Below, one piece after another: positions 36,502-46,071 of a stretch of 64,000 nt of DNA. The DNA lies in NCBI GenBank assembly GCA_938045805.1, contig CALIBL010000021.1, forward strand, positions 1-64,000, given 5' to 3'. Each line of letters opens with the position of its first letter. Positions within the stretch are counted from its first letter, which is position 1. The notes below the pieces were generated by a model, which saw only the letters and a program-made list of their open reading frames with translations, made no database searches and was not told where the DNA came from. The stretch is from an uncultured Rubripirellula sp. GTDB taxonomy: Bacteria > Planctomycetota > Planctomycetia > Pirellulales > Pirellulaceae. A program made the position numbers and the translations under genes.

Positions 36502-36804
36502 CTAGGCGAACTGATCGAGGATTCGATCGAGCGCGATATCGAGTTTTTCTGGGGTTTCGTAAGCTCCGCTGGCAATTTGTCGCCGAAGTTCTGCGACGCG
36601 ATCAATACGAATTTCACCACCACCAGCAATCTCGCTTGAGGCTTGCAATCGGTTGACATCACCGACACTGCTCGAAAGATCGAGCTGGTCAACGGGCTCC
36701 GCCGACGGTTTAGCTGTACTTTCGGCTTTAGCCGGGGGTTGCACTCGATTGCTTGGTGAAACCGATGTGCTGGTTGATACCCGAAAAGGGCCATAAATCT
36801 GCAT
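36502..36804 (-). CDS. flgM: FlgM-type anti-sigma factor
   Basis: ATG 36804 (MQIYGPFRVS) gives 100 residues, with GGGAG 10-14 bases upstream; the longer frame to 36942 adds an unlikely Trp-rich region. The C-terminal part, VDQLDLSSSVGDVNRLQ ... RIDRVAELRRQIASGAY ETPEKLDIALDRILDQ, is the FlgM helical domain that binds the flagellar sigma factor FliA (sigma-28) and holds it inactive until the hook is complete. A Pro/Ser-rich linker comes before it. It lies away from the other flagellar genes in this window (fliN and fliO near 55 kb). Confidence 0.85.
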   Translation of the reverse strand: MQIYGPFRVSTSTSVSPSNRVQPPAKAESTAKPSAEPVDQLDLSSSVGDVNRLQASSEIAGGGEIRIDRVAELRRQIASGAYETPEKLDIALDRILDQFA

Positions 36805-37195
36805 AATCAAATTGCTCCCATGAGGGACGAGAATCTCCACAGAGTGTAGTACTACCAAAACGGTGGTAGATAGCACTAGAGGAGTGTAAGCGCAAAGGTG
36901 ACCGATCCACCAAACCCTCCACATGGGCGGTTTTGGATTCAACTTTCGCGTCGGTCATTGGCGCCGCGATCCTTGTCCCAGGATGCAATCCGTAAGCGAA
37001 AAGAGACTTTTCAGCGCGAGAATTGCGAAAGCTATTAGGTCTATCGTCCTCTTGGACGTCTACCTTCAAGCAAAGTCACGAAAAGCTGTTGCTGTTTGCC
37101 TCAGCAATTTTTTGATGCTAGCAAATTATGCCGCCGTAAAATTTTGTCGGTGCACTTAGGTGATTCACAGTCGGGATACCTCATGCTTGGTCTCA
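36805..37195. other. Intergenic, nothing identified
   Basis: About 390 bases lie between flgM and the end of the radical SAM gene, both on the - strand. An Arg-rich open frame on the + strand (36923-37159) has no recognisable features and is probably not a gene. No clear RNA motif was seen. The region should hold the flgM promoter. Confidence 0.4.
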
Positions 37196-39034
37196 TCATT
37201 CGGTAACTTTTGCTAGTTCTTCGAGTTGTACCGTTGCCCTGCCCTGCTCTTTTTCAAGATATCCACGCCCGAATTTGACGTTCATATGATCCCAAGGCAA
37301 CTTCTCAAGTAGTTCGTATTTGGTGTGAACCTGCTTTTCAACATCAATCCCAGCGTCTTCGATTGCTTTCCACCAGCGTTGAGGATCAAGATGCTCGGTC
37401 CATCCATCCATACGGGCGCCTCTTTCCCATGCCAAGCGAATTGCTTTGCCGGTGCGTCGATCTCCGCGACTAAGAACACCCTCAAGTAAGCTCGTCTCAA
37501 CGTCGTGGCATTTCACGGTCACACTTCGAATTTGCCGGCGATCACGAAGGTACCGGTGAGCCCATTTGAAGTATTCTCGGCGTTGCATGCCGTTCCACTG
37601 ATAGGGAGTGTGAGCCTTGGGTACAAAGTTGGATACGCTCGCTGTAACGCGTGCATATCGTCCGGTTTCTTCTTTGCCAACTTTAGCAATCGTTTCAGCC
37701 AAGTCGACAATTCCATCTAGATCCACAGGGCGTTCACCTGGTAGTCCGCACATGAAATAAAGTTTGATACTTTCAAAACCATTCCGAAATGCAACTCGGC
37801 AACCTTCGATGAGATCGCTGTTTTTGATTTTCTTTCGGATTTGTTCACGCATGTCATCGCGAGCCACTTCAGGTGCTAATGTCATGCTGCGACGGCGATC
37901 ACTGCCGAGAAGGATGGGAAGGGTCCGAAGTTGCTCGTTGACACGAAGGCTGGGGACACTGATGTTTACACCAAGTGGCTTAAAGATTTCGTGCAGACGT
38001 TCAACCAGTGGTTCAAAATGTGGGTAGTCGCTGCTGGATAGAGAGAGAATGCTGATCTCGTTGTAACCGGTGTTGCGATAACTCTCCAAAGCTGCATTCA
38101 CAATGGTTTCAACTTCTCGGATTCGAAGAGGACGCTTGATCACAGTACTTTGGCAGAATCGACATAGATGAGGGCAGCCACGCATGATTTCCACTGCGAT
38201 GCGATCATGAACACATTCGATATATGGAACGATCGGTTTTGTGGGCAGTGGAATCGAATCTAGGTCCTTAATAACACTAGGAGCAATTGTTGCGGGAATA
38301 TCATCCCGAGTACGGTTCAACGCAACGATCCTGCCTTGGTGATACTCAGGCTGATAAAATCTCGGCACGTAGGCAGATTCAATTGTTTTGGCAAGAGTTG
38401 CTAAAGCTTCGACGCGTTGTTGCTGTCCTAACGGACCACTTTCAAATTCTCCATTCTCATTGCGGTATTGTTTTTTTAGCTCTAGCCAAAGATCGCATAT
38501 CTCAGGAAGGATAGGCTCGCCATCGCCCGCGATCATCACATCAAAGAAGTCCGCCATGGGTTCAGGATTCTGGCAGCATGGACCTCCCGCCAAGACCAAT
38601 GGGTCAGCCATTGTGCGATGGCAGGACTCCAAGGGAATGCCCCCCAGATCCAACATCGTGAGAACGTTGGGCGAACTGATTTCGTACTGAAGAGAAAGTC
38701 CAACAACGTCAAAATCACAAAGTGGCGTGAAGGTTTCTAAACTATACAGGGGTAGTTGGTGACGCCGCAGTTGCGATTCCATGTCCGGCCACGGAGCAAA
38801 AACACGTTCGGCACACCAGTCTTCACGGCGATTCATCAACGAATAGAGGACCTGTAACCCATGGTGGCTCATGCCAATGGTGTAGGCATCAGGAAAACCA
38901 AGGCATACCTTACCTTGAACATCATGATGATTTTTTACGACAATGTTTCTTTCGCCGCCAACGTATTGTGCTGGGGTCTGAACGTGTGGCCAAACCAGTG
39001 ATTCGAGTTTCTGTCGAAGCGGTTGATTAATCAT
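37196..39034 (-). CDS. TIGR03960-type B12-binding radical SAM protein
   Basis: This 612-residue protein has a cobalamin-binding-like N-terminal domain (to about residue 250; VCLGFPDAYTIGMSHHGLQVLYSLMN, AGGPCCQNPEPMADFFDVMIAGDGE), followed by a radical SAM core. The Fe-S cluster cysteines are in CPHLCRFC (CxxxCxxC) near residues 286-293, and SNFVPKAHTPYQWNGMQ lies further on, as in the TIGR03960 family. The usual His of DxHxxG was not found, so any B12 binding may be base-on or lost. The function of the family is unknown, and in many genomes a DUF2344 protein accompanies it; none is next to it here. Confidence 0.85.
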   Translation of the reverse strand: MINQPLRQKLESLVWPHVQTPAQYVGGERNIVVKNHHDVQGKVCLGFPDAYTIGMSHHGLQVLYSLMNRREDWCAERVFAPWPDMESQLRRHQLPLYSLETFTPLCDFDVVGLSLQYEISSPNVLTMLDLGGIPLESCHRTMADPLVLAGGPCCQNPEPMADFFDVMIAGDGEPILPEICDLWLELKKQYRNENGEFESGPLGQQQRVEALATLAKTIESAYVPRFYQPEYHQGRIVALNRTRDDIPATIAPSVIKDLDSIPLPTKPIVPYIECVHDRIAVEIMRGCPHLCRFCQSTVIKRPLRIREVETIVNAALESYRNTGYNEISILSLSSSDYPHFEPLVERLHEIFKPLGVNISVPSLRVNEQLRTLPILLGSDRRRSMTLAPEVARDDMREQIRKKIKNSDLIEGCRVAFRNGFESIKLYFMCGLPGERPVDLDGIVDLAETIAKVGKEETGRYARVTASVSNFVPKAHTPYQWNGMQRREYFKWAHRYLRDRRQIRSVTVKCHDVETSLLEGVLSRGDRRTGKAIRLAWERGARMDGWTEHLDPQRWWKAIEDAGIDVEKQVHTKYELLEKLPWDHMNVKFGRGYLEKEQGRATVQLEELAKVTE

Positions 39035-39175
39035 GCGAGGTTCAGCAGATGGTTCGAGGGAATGCTGGATCGTGATGGGCAGTTGGGCTACCCATTGTTC
39101 AAGGGTAAAGTGTGTCTTAAAGAGTCCCGCAGACGCAAGGGAACTCGTCGGAGATCTCAGATAAGGTATTCAATC

Positions 39176-39496
39176 GTGCAAGATTTTGAATCTGTTGGTT
39201 TAGTGGATGATTTTGAACTGGGGCAAGGTAAAGCGGTAGTCTTTGATGGCAGAATGGTAGCTGTTTTTCGGACGACTGATGGTTGGTACGCCATTGATGA
39301 TTTATGCCCCCACATGGGGGCGTCACTCGCCGAAGGTTATCTTGATGGAGATTCCGTCTCATGCCCGTGGCACGCTTGGAGATTCTGCATTAAGGATGGA
39401 AGTTGGGAAGATAACCCGCGAACGAAGGTGGATTGTTTCGAGGTAAAAATTGAGGGCAACGAGGTTTTGGTCAGAGAAAACAAGAACCCGGAGTAA
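39176..39496 (+). CDS. Rieske [2Fe-2S] ferredoxin-like protein
   Basis: The GTG at 39176 (VQDFESVGL) gives 106 residues and begins the domain at the usual distance; the open frame to 39023 is Arg-rich and unlike the family. Both Rieske boxes are present: CPHMGASLAEG and CPWHAWRF, separated by the normal distance. It is a small soluble electron carrier of the NirD type, or a component of a Rieske oxygenase. No oxygenase gene is adjacent, so its partner is unknown. It is transcribed divergently from the radical SAM gene. Confidence 0.88.
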   Translation: MQDFESVGLVDDFELGQGKAVVFDGRMVAVFRTTDGWYAIDDLCPHMGASLAEGYLDGDSVSCPWHAWRFCIKDGSWEDNPRTKVDCFEVKIEGNEVLVRENKNPE

Positions 39497-39555
39497 ATCC
39501 GTTTGCTATTTGTCGCAATCGTGGTCGCCTTTGCAGTATTTTGGTTGATAGAGGT

Positions 39556-42500
39556 CTATTCGCCCTCTTCCCAAGGATCAAGGCTGAGGATTTCACCCGC
39601 TTGGATCTTTTTCGGATCAATGATGACGTGTTTGATTCTTTGTCGCTTCCATGTGTAGGAGAGATGAATCATGCCATCTTTCGTTTGAATCATCGCTGGA
39701 TAGCTAAACTCCGCATTAGCTTCTTGCTCGAGTGTTCCAACTTTTTTCCACGTGATGCCGTTATCTGAGATGGCGAGATTCAGCAGTCCTCGTCTCCCCC
39801 AACCGGTACTACCAGAACCAAGATGGTTATAAATCAGAAGGTGTCTGCCATCTTGAAGGCTGACAGCATCAATTCCTGAGTTGGGATTCGGTAGATTCGT
39901 AGATGTCATTTTTGACCAGCTTTCTCCCAGATCATCGGAAAAAGTTGTGCTAATCACACCCTCTTGCGTTCTGCAAAGTGCTTGCAATCGACCATCCGCG
40001 TGTTCAAGTAGCGTTGGCTGAATTGCATTGAATTCATCTTTGCTATTGATGGGGCCAATCCTTTTCCAATCCCCAGATGGCAATCCTCTGTCTAAGTCCG
40101 TTTTTTCGAAATGAACCCGCCATCCATCGTATTCGGTGGAGGATCCCGCAAGTAGCGTTCCATCGTTCAGTTGGAGCGGTTTACAGCGAACGGGGCCATC
40201 GATGGTTTCAGGAAGCCGAACACGATCACGGAAGGTTCGACCTCGATCATAACTAACAAGCATTTCTCCCCACCAACTCCGAGGATCTGGCCCTACTTTA
40301 AAAAATAGAACAAGTGGTTGGTTTCCCTTCGGTTGGAAGAGGACGGGATTCCAACATGGATGACGAAGTTGTGAATGTTGGATACCATTCGCCCATTCTT
40401 TGGGACCTGACCAACGTGATCCGTCGTGATAGCTCACCCAGATGCCAACATCCTTATCTTTTTCCTTTGTGCCTCCAAACCACGCAACCACGAGACCACG
40501 AGAGGTTTCGCAAATAGTCGAGGCGTGGCACTGTGGGAAACTGGCTTTGGTGAATACAAATTCTTCACTAACAACACCGGGGAATTTTGAGGCGATTTTT
40601 GTTAGGGTTGAACTAGCGGTGGTTTGTTCGGGACCATAGCTCAAACAGTCTTGGTGGCGTATGTGGTAGATGCGTCCGTTTTCTGCTCCAACCAGAAGAT
40701 CTAGTTCTCCGTCTTGATCAAAATCGCACACCGCTGGACTTGAGGTGTGACCGGCGACATTCCGGCGAGCAAGGTTACCGACTCTCTTTAAAATGTATCT
40801 CCCCTGCCTTGTCTCACAATTGCGATACCACAACGCATTCTCAGAATTGACAATCACGTCGAATCGACCATCTTGATCCCAGTCAGCGACACTAAGTTTT
40901 ACTCGCCCTGATCCTCCACAGGACCTCGGGTTCAGTTGAATCGGTAATTCATTCTCATCCAAGTAAACCCTGGATGGCTTTTGGTTCTTTTCGCGTAAAG
41001 TTAGATACCCATCTTGATCAAGCGAAATGATTTCAATTTCCTCGTCTCCGTCGAAATCAATTGCGAATGGGGTGGTGCGCCACTGTGTTAATGACTCACT
41101 TCCGGTATTGTCCCACCAATACCATTCGGGCGGATGTTCGCTTACTCCGAAGTCAAAGGGTGTTTCGACGACATCCATCCCGGATTGCGTTAGCAATCCC
41201 ATTTTTGACCAGATCGAGTTGTACAGGATTTCAGCTCGTCCATCGTTGTTCCAATCGGAAACGCTAAACGTGGTGTAACCCCACTTGGCTTCGCATGGTC
41301 CTTGAATTGATCCATTGGGACCAGCGAGCACGCGAAAAACATCGCTCTGTGATGATGAAGAATCGCTCCCGGGATTCCTCCCTTTTTTTCGTAGGTATTT
41401 AGGTGCTGACCATTTAATCTCCCCCGATTCTGTCTGCCCCAAATTCTCAAACCATCCAATGTGTCCTGCCGTGTTACCACATAAAATGTCTTGATCACCA
41501 TCTTGATCCCAGTCAAAGGCAAAAGGTGTTGCGAGTGCCCCGAACTTCAGGGTGTCAGCTTCTTGCTGAAAATAGACTGGTGCTGCGAAATAAGGGATTT
41601 CGTTGGAGCTTCGGAAACCAGTGTTTTCGATCAACGCTACACGACCATCTTCATCTCCAACGATGAGGTCGAAGTCACCATCTGAATCCCAGTCCAAAGC
41701 TGTTGGAGTGATCATTTGCAGATCCATCACTAAGGGATTACCGTCTGCTTGCTCCAGTCTGATTCCAGCGGAGTATTGAGGATTAGAACGCGTGCCCTCG
41801 TTTTTAAAGTAGGTGAATCCATCGAGAAATTCACCGCAGATGAGGTCAAGATCGCCGTCGTCGTCAAAGTCTGCGAAGTTTGGCGATGGCCAACCATAGA
41901 CATCGATATCGTCACCTCCTGCTCGAATGCGTTCTGGGTGATCGGAGTACTCAGGCTCTTGTTCCGATCCTTCATTCGTTATGAGGTAGATATAACCGTG
42001 CAGCGGTCCATTAGCCCAGCGACCATTAGGGTCGTAAGCATGATCCCATCCATAATCCGTCCAGTCCCCGACGCCGGTAATGATATCGCTGTCCCCGTCC
42101 CCGTCGTAATCGACGTAGCGCCACATGTTCCCTCGAACGCCATTGTGGTGGACATTGGAGCGTCCGTAGATTTTTTTGGGTTTTTCAAAGTCAAATGTTC
42201 CTGTGGCGGAATCACGAGGGAACTCAAACCCAGGTTTCAGAATGACCGGTCGATCATTGATGTAGCTGATCTGGTAGTTATGTCCTGCCGACCCCACTCG
42301 GATTCCTGGTTTGAAGACCGGCAATTTTTGCTTGGGATCTTGCGAGGGGTTTTCAAAAAAATAGACGCCATTGGATGGCTTGTCTGGACAAGCAACCAAG
42401 AGATCGATGTCGCCGTCCCCGTCGTAATCAAGTGGCATAGGCCACGCCCAAAGTCCAACACCAAGGTCAACAGCTAAATCTTCTTGATTATACCGAAGCG

Positions 42501-42585
42501 GTTGCAACTTCCATTCAATGTCTTGACCGTAAGAATGTGCTCGTGAGAGAAGAAGTAGCAACGCGATCTTGAAGTATGGTTTCAT
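39556..42585 (-). CDS. Secreted FG-GAP/VCBS repeat protein fused to sialidase-type BNR domain
   Basis: The protein starts at ATG 42585 (MKPYFKIALLLLLSRAHS), a signal peptide; 10 residues further upstream are open but not signal-like. Residues about 20-660 carry at least nine calcium-binding FG-GAP/VCBS repeats of D-x-DxDGDxDL type (for example DYDGDGDIDLLV, DFDDDGDLDLICG, DWDQDGRFDVIV), giving a beta-propeller. Residues about 665-1009 form an exo-alpha-sialidase-like propeller with Asp boxes SYDRGRTF, SDDLGESW and SDNGITW and a PGVVSEEFVF lead-in. Secretion and action on sugar polymers are inferred. Active-site Arg triads cannot be confirmed by eye. The last gene of its strand group lies 123 bases upstream of its start. 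Confidence 0.85.
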   Translation of the reverse strand: MKPYFKIALLLLLSRAHSYGQDIEWKLQPLRYNQEDLAVDLGVGLWAWPMPLDYDGDGDIDLLVACPDKPSNGVYFFENPSQDPKQKLPVFKPGIRVGSAGHNYQISYINDRPVILKPGFEFPRDSATGTFDFEKPKKIYGRSNVHHNGVRGNMWRYVDYDGDGDSDIITGVGDWTDYGWDHAYDPNGRWANGPLHGYIYLITNEGSEQEPEYSDHPERIRAGGDDIDVYGWPSPNFADFDDDGDLDLICGEFLDGFTYFKNEGTRSNPQYSAGIRLEQADGNPLVMDLQMITPTALDWDSDGDFDLIVGDEDGRVALIENTGFRSSNEIPYFAAPVYFQQEADTLKFGALATPFAFDWDQDGDQDILCGNTAGHIGWFENLGQTESGEIKWSAPKYLRKKGRNPGSDSSSSQSDVFRVLAGPNGSIQGPCEAKWGYTTFSVSDWNNDGRAEILYNSIWSKMGLLTQSGMDVVETPFDFGVSEHPPEWYWWDNTGSESLTQWRTTPFAIDFDGDEEIEIISLDQDGYLTLREKNQKPSRVYLDENELPIQLNPRSCGGSGRVKLSVADWDQDGRFDVIVNSENALWYRNCETRQGRYILKRVGNLARRNVAGHTSSPAVCDFDQDGELDLLVGAENGRIYHIRHQDCLSYGPEQTTASSTLTKIASKFPGVVSEEFVFTKASFPQCHASTICETSRGLVVAWFGGTKEKDKDVGIWVSYHDGSRWSGPKEWANGIQHSQLRHPCWNPVLFQPKGNQPLVLFFKVGPDPRSWWGEMLVSYDRGRTFRDRVRLPETIDGPVRCKPLQLNDGTLLAGSSTEYDGWRVHFEKTDLDRGLPSGDWKRIGPINSKDEFNAIQPTLLEHADGRLQALCRTQEGVISTTFSDDLGESWSKMTSTNLPNPNSGIDAVSLQDGRHLLIYNHLGSGSTGWGRRGLLNLAISDNGITWKKVGTLEQEANAEFSYPAMIQTKDGMIHLSYTWKRQRIKHVIIDPKKIQAGEILSLDPWEEGE

Positions 42586-42707
42586 GACATTGACTGAGTG
42601 AAAAAGATGATTCAACGCGTCATGTGCTGAGCGTCGAAATTGGTTTCAGTTCCTCTGCTCAATAGCGGTGCTCGGTCAGAGAATTAATTTTATAAACGAT
42701 GATTCGT

Positions 42708-43454
42708 TCAACCGCGTCCTACGAATGGCATTTTTGCTGCCATGACCGTCATCTGAAGGACATTCGCTTCAGCTGGCATGTTCGCCATCGCAAGAACGGC
42801 ATCCGCGACACAAGAAACATCGATAGTTGGCTCAACACGTATTGATCCATCGCTCTGTTGTATCCCCTCTTTCATTTTACTCGCGATCGCCGTGTCGGCA
42901 TTACCGATGTCGATTTGACCGCAGGTGATACCATGTTTTCTGCCATCAAGAGCCAGGGATTTTGTTAGCCCGGTAATCGCATGCTTGGTGGCGGTGTAAG
43001 GCGCTGACAAGGGACGCGGTGTTGTGGCAGAAATGGATCCATTATTAATGATTCGTCCCCCAATTGGTTTTTGCCTCTTCATTAAGCAAAACGCGGCACG
43101 ACTGCAGAGGAATACTCCCGTTAAATTGACTGCGACGACATGATTCCAATGCTCTAATTCAATGTTGTCGATTTCAGATGCGAATGAGCTGATTCCTGCA
43201 TTGTTGAATAAAAGATCAATTCGACCATGAGTTGTTTCGATGCACTTGAAGAGTGACTGGACACTGTCTTCCTCTGTTACGTCGGTGACGACCACTTTCG
43301 CCCGGTCTTGATGCCCTGACAGCGGTGCAAGCGAATCCAGCAGTGTTTCTTCGTGTCTGCCAGCAAGGAAAACGTAATACCCTTCAAGTATCAGACGCTG
43401 CGCGACGGCACGCCCAATACCAGAGCCTGCACCGGTAACGACTGCGACTGGCAT
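42708..43454 (-). CDS. SDR family oxidoreductase
   Basis: The 248-residue classical short-chain dehydrogenase has [13 protein letters not shown] at residues 7-19, [10 protein letters not shown] near 85-94, an S residue in [12 protein letters not shown], and [11 protein letters not shown] as Y-x3-K. Cofactor choice and substrate are not determined. It starts 47 bases after the MBL-fold gene and is probably read from the same transcript as trpB and the MBL gene, but a common pathway is not apparent. Confidence 0.88.
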   Translation of the reverse strand: MPVAVVTGAGSGIGRAVAQRLILEGYYVFLAGRHEETLLDSLAPLSGHQDRAKVVVTDVTEEDSVQSLFKCIETTHGRIDLLFNNAGISSFASEIDNIELEHWNHVVAVNLTGVFLCSRAAFCLMKRQKPIGGRIINNGSISATTPRPLSAPYTATKHAITGLTKSLALDGRKHGITCGQIDIGNADTAIASKMKEGIQQSDGSIRVEPTIDVSCVADAVLAMANMPAEANVLQMTVMAAKMPFVGRG

Positions 43455-43501
43455 GCTCGGTCCCGTAGATTTAAGGTGGAGGAAATCGGTTGAATACCTT
43501 G

Positions 43502-44188
43502 TTACGACAGCTGAATCGATTCGTTAACGCTGAGGACGACTGGTTCCGCAGCAGTGTCTTCTCTGACCCGTTGCGCCCAAAGATCTGGATCCACTTCGAT
43601 CGGAGGCCACGTGTTGTAGTGCGTTGGTAGTACTTTCTTGGGCTTTATAAATTTTATTGCATCAACCGAGTCTTGGATTCCCATTGTGAATAAGTCACCA
43701 ATTGGCAGTACCGCCACGTCAACGCTTGAAGCGTAATAAGCCATATCTCCGAAGAAGGCTGTATCGCAAGCAAAATAAATGCGTTGATCTTGGATCGTCA
43801 AAAGAAAACCAGCAGCTAATCCTGAGGGTGAACCGTCGGGGAGACTATTGCTGTGGAGTGCAGGAGTCATTTTTACGGAACCAAACGGCAGATGGACTTC
43901 GCCACCGATATTCATCCCAACCGTTTTCGTAGCACCATGCTTTTCAGAGAACCATTGTGTAATCTCAAAAATACCTATCACTGTTGCATCGGATTGCGAC
44001 ACGATCGCGGGAGCATCAGCAATGTGGTCAAAGTGACCATGTGAGATTAGTAGATGAGTGCAGTCCTGAAAATCATCGACTTGCTTGGTCGCTGAGGGGT
44101 TATCCGTCAGAAATGGATCTAAAAGTATTTTGTGATTGTCGGTTTCGATTAGCCATGAAGCATGACCAAGCCAAGTAATTTTTGTCAT
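43502..44188 (-). CDS. Metal-dependent hydrolase, UPF0173/MBL fold
   Basis: The 228-residue protein has the metallo-beta-lactamase signature [17 protein letters not shown], preceded by [13 protein letters not shown] and [10 protein letters not shown], and later [28 protein letters not shown] and [13 protein letters not shown]. Length and motifs match the UPF0173 family of cytoplasmic hydrolases, whose substrate is unknown. It lies 94 bases after trpB on the same strand. Confidence 0.9.
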   Translation of the reverse strand: MTKITWLGHASWLIETDNHKILLDPFLTDNPSATKQVDDFQDCTHLLISHGHFDHIADAPAIVSQSDATVIGIFEITQWFSEKHGATKTVGMNIGGEVHLPFGSVKMTPALHSNSLPDGSPSGLAAGFLLTIQDQRIYFACDTAFFGDMAYYASSVDVAVLPIGDLFTMGIQDSVDAIKFIKPKKVLPTHYNTWPPIEVDPDLWAQRVREDTAAEPVVLSVNESIQLS

Positions 44189-44282
44189 GTCAAATACTCA
44201 ATGAGATTGCCGATGCGTTGACCGTCACTAATCCTCTCCACCGGGTTTGGAATCACAATACGGGAGGATTCTGATAAGGATT

Positions 44283-45506
44283 TTACCAATCTTCTCCACG
44301 AAGACGTGCAATCTCCATCGCATCTTTATCGCCTCTTCCCGACAAGCAGACCAAAACATGTTGGTCAGCTGACATGGTTTTCGCAAGTTCGATCGCTTTG
44401 GCAATGGCGTGACTGGACTCCAATGCGGCGATAATTCCCTCGGTGCGAGCCATTTGGTCGAACGCAAGCATGGCCGCGTCATCACCGCACTCAAGATAAT
44501 CGACTCTACCGCTGTCTTTCCAATAGCTGTGCTCTGGTCCGACTCCCGGATAATCCAATCCTGCACTCATTGAGTGTACATCGCATGTCTGGCCGTCAGA
44601 GTCTTGCATCACATAGCTGTAACTGCCGTGCAAAACACCGGGACTACCAAAGGATAGTGGAGACGCATGATCCCCGGGTGTGGTACCGCGTCCGCCGGCT
44701 TCGACTCCCACCAAGCGTACCGCCTCATCATCAACAAATGGATAAAACATTCCTGCGGCGTTACTCCCACCACCCACGCACGCAACGACACAGTCGGGGA
44801 GTTTATGAAAAGTTTCTATGCATTGACCGCGTGCTTCACGACCTATGACCGACTGAAAATCTCGAACCATCATGGGAAATGGATGGGGGCCGATGACGCT
44901 TCCGATGATGTAGTGAGTATCTTCAACCGACGACATCCAATCACGCATCGCTTCGTTGACCGCATCTCGCAGTGTTTTTGAACCACTTTCTACAGCGCGG
45001 ATTTCCGCACCAAGTAATTTCATGCTGAAGACATTCGGCTTCTGTCTACGAATGTCTTCACTTCCCATATAAACGACACATGGAAGTCCAAAGTGGGCGC
45101 AGGCGGTCGCCGTCGCAACTCCGTGCTGACCCGCACCGGTTTCAGCAATTACACGAGTCTTGCCCATTCGAAGTGTTAATAATGCCTGCCCGACCGTATT
45201 ATTAATTTTGTGTGCCCCAGTGTGATTGAGATCTTCTCTCTTGAACCAGATCTGTGCTCCACCGGCTGCTTCTGTCAAGCGTTTCGCAAAATATAACGGA
45301 CTCGGTCGACCCACAAATCTCATCAGAAGTTCACTGAGCTCTCTCTGAAACTCTTCATCAAGTCTCGCCCGTTCATATTCCTCGGAAAGCTGTTCTAGGG
45401 CTCGCGTGAGCGTCTCAGGAACGAACCGCCCACCGAATTTTCCAAAACGACCCTGCTCGTCGGGTACAGAGGTCGTCGCTTCGGCAGATTCTGGTGCAAT
45501 ACTCAT
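44283..45506 (-). CDS. trpB: Tryptophan synthase beta chain
   Basis: TrpB condenses indole with serine to form tryptophan, using PLP. The 407 residues match the family: [15 protein letters not shown] near the N-terminus, the PLP lysine K100 in [20 protein letters not shown], the phosphate-binding loop CVGGGSNA and CLSGRGDKD at the end. An extended N-terminus of about 20 residues precedes the domain. The alpha chain gene trpA is not next to it in this window; downstream are an MBL-fold hydrolase and an SDR. The catalytic residues look intact. Confidence 0.96.
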   Translation of the reverse strand: MSIAPESAEATTSVPDEQGRFGKFGGRFVPETLTRALEQLSEEYERARLDEEFQRELSELLMRFVGRPSPLYFAKRLTEAAGGAQIWFKREDLNHTGAHKINNTVGQALLTLRMGKTRVIAETGAGQHGVATATACAHFGLPCVVYMGSEDIRRQKPNVFSMKLLGAEIRAVESGSKTLRDAVNEAMRDWMSSVEDTHYIIGSVIGPHPFPMMVRDFQSVIGREARGQCIETFHKLPDCVVACVGGGSNAAGMFYPFVDDEAVRLVGVEAGGRGTTPGDHASPLSFGSPGVLHGSYSYVMQDSDGQTCDVHSMSAGLDYPGVGPEHSYWKDSGRVDYLECGDDAAMLAFDQMARTEGIIAALESSHAIAKAIELAKTMSADQHVLVCLSGRGDKDAMEIARLRGEDW

Positions 45507-46071
45507 GATGTTTTGGTGACTTATTGGCGATTGATGGGTGCAACGCGATCCGAGCGAAGATGATTTGATGGTGGGTCAATGACCGGAACCGATCGATCAG
45601 CCCATAAAATAAAGGTGTACAGCGCAACGCTTTGTGGGTTTTCGGATAATTGAACACCCGAAACAATGACCATTTAGAACCGCAGCCTAGTTGAAGTTCA
45701 TCACCCCTGATTTTCAGTATCAGTAGCCGAGTGGTCAACATGAAGCCCACAGTTTACTGTTCTTCTTCGTAATTACCACATGCTGGGGGGGCTGTGAAGT
45801 AGTCAGTTCGTTCTCAAATGGCAGGAAGATGGCACAATTTGAGGGAGTTGCTTTAATTTTATGGGTGATGATGGAAGGGGCTGAGTGAGTTGAGGAATCT
45901 AAGGGAAAGCGGTTGAGATCGCAGCACGTCGCGTCGAAAGAGCAGAGACGTTCCCGATACGTCTATCATGCACCGAGTCGCCATCGCTAACCCGTTGAAT
46001 CTGGTCAGTGTTACAACTCCAGCCGTTGAGCTAAAGATTCCTTACGTCAAAACAAAGGTGCTTGAGATCCA
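45507..46071. other. Intergenic, divergent region trpB/mutM, nothing identified
   Basis: About 565 bases lie between the divergent trpB and mutM genes. The longest open frame overlapping this region (45415-45750, -) runs into trpB in another frame and is Cys/His-rich without a motif. I did not recognise a tRNA, T-box, trp leader peptide or other RNA. The region should hold promoters for both genes. There is a short run of seven G near 45785. Confidence 0.45.

Noticed and set aside
36923..37159. Open frame of 78 codons on the + strand before the radical SAM gene
   Set aside because: No ribosome-binding site or recognisable features; overlaps the upstream region of flgM. Left as intergenic.
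41749..42477. Open frame of 242 codons on the + strand
   Set aside because: It lies opposite the FG-GAP repeats; the repeated Asp/Gly codons read in reverse give long Val/Ile-rich frames. The - strand frame has a signal peptide and clear repeats.
45507..46071. Possible trp leader, T-box or tRNA in the long divergent region
   Set aside because: No run of Trp codons, no T-box consensus and no cloverleaf with a proper GTTCGA arm could be built by eye.
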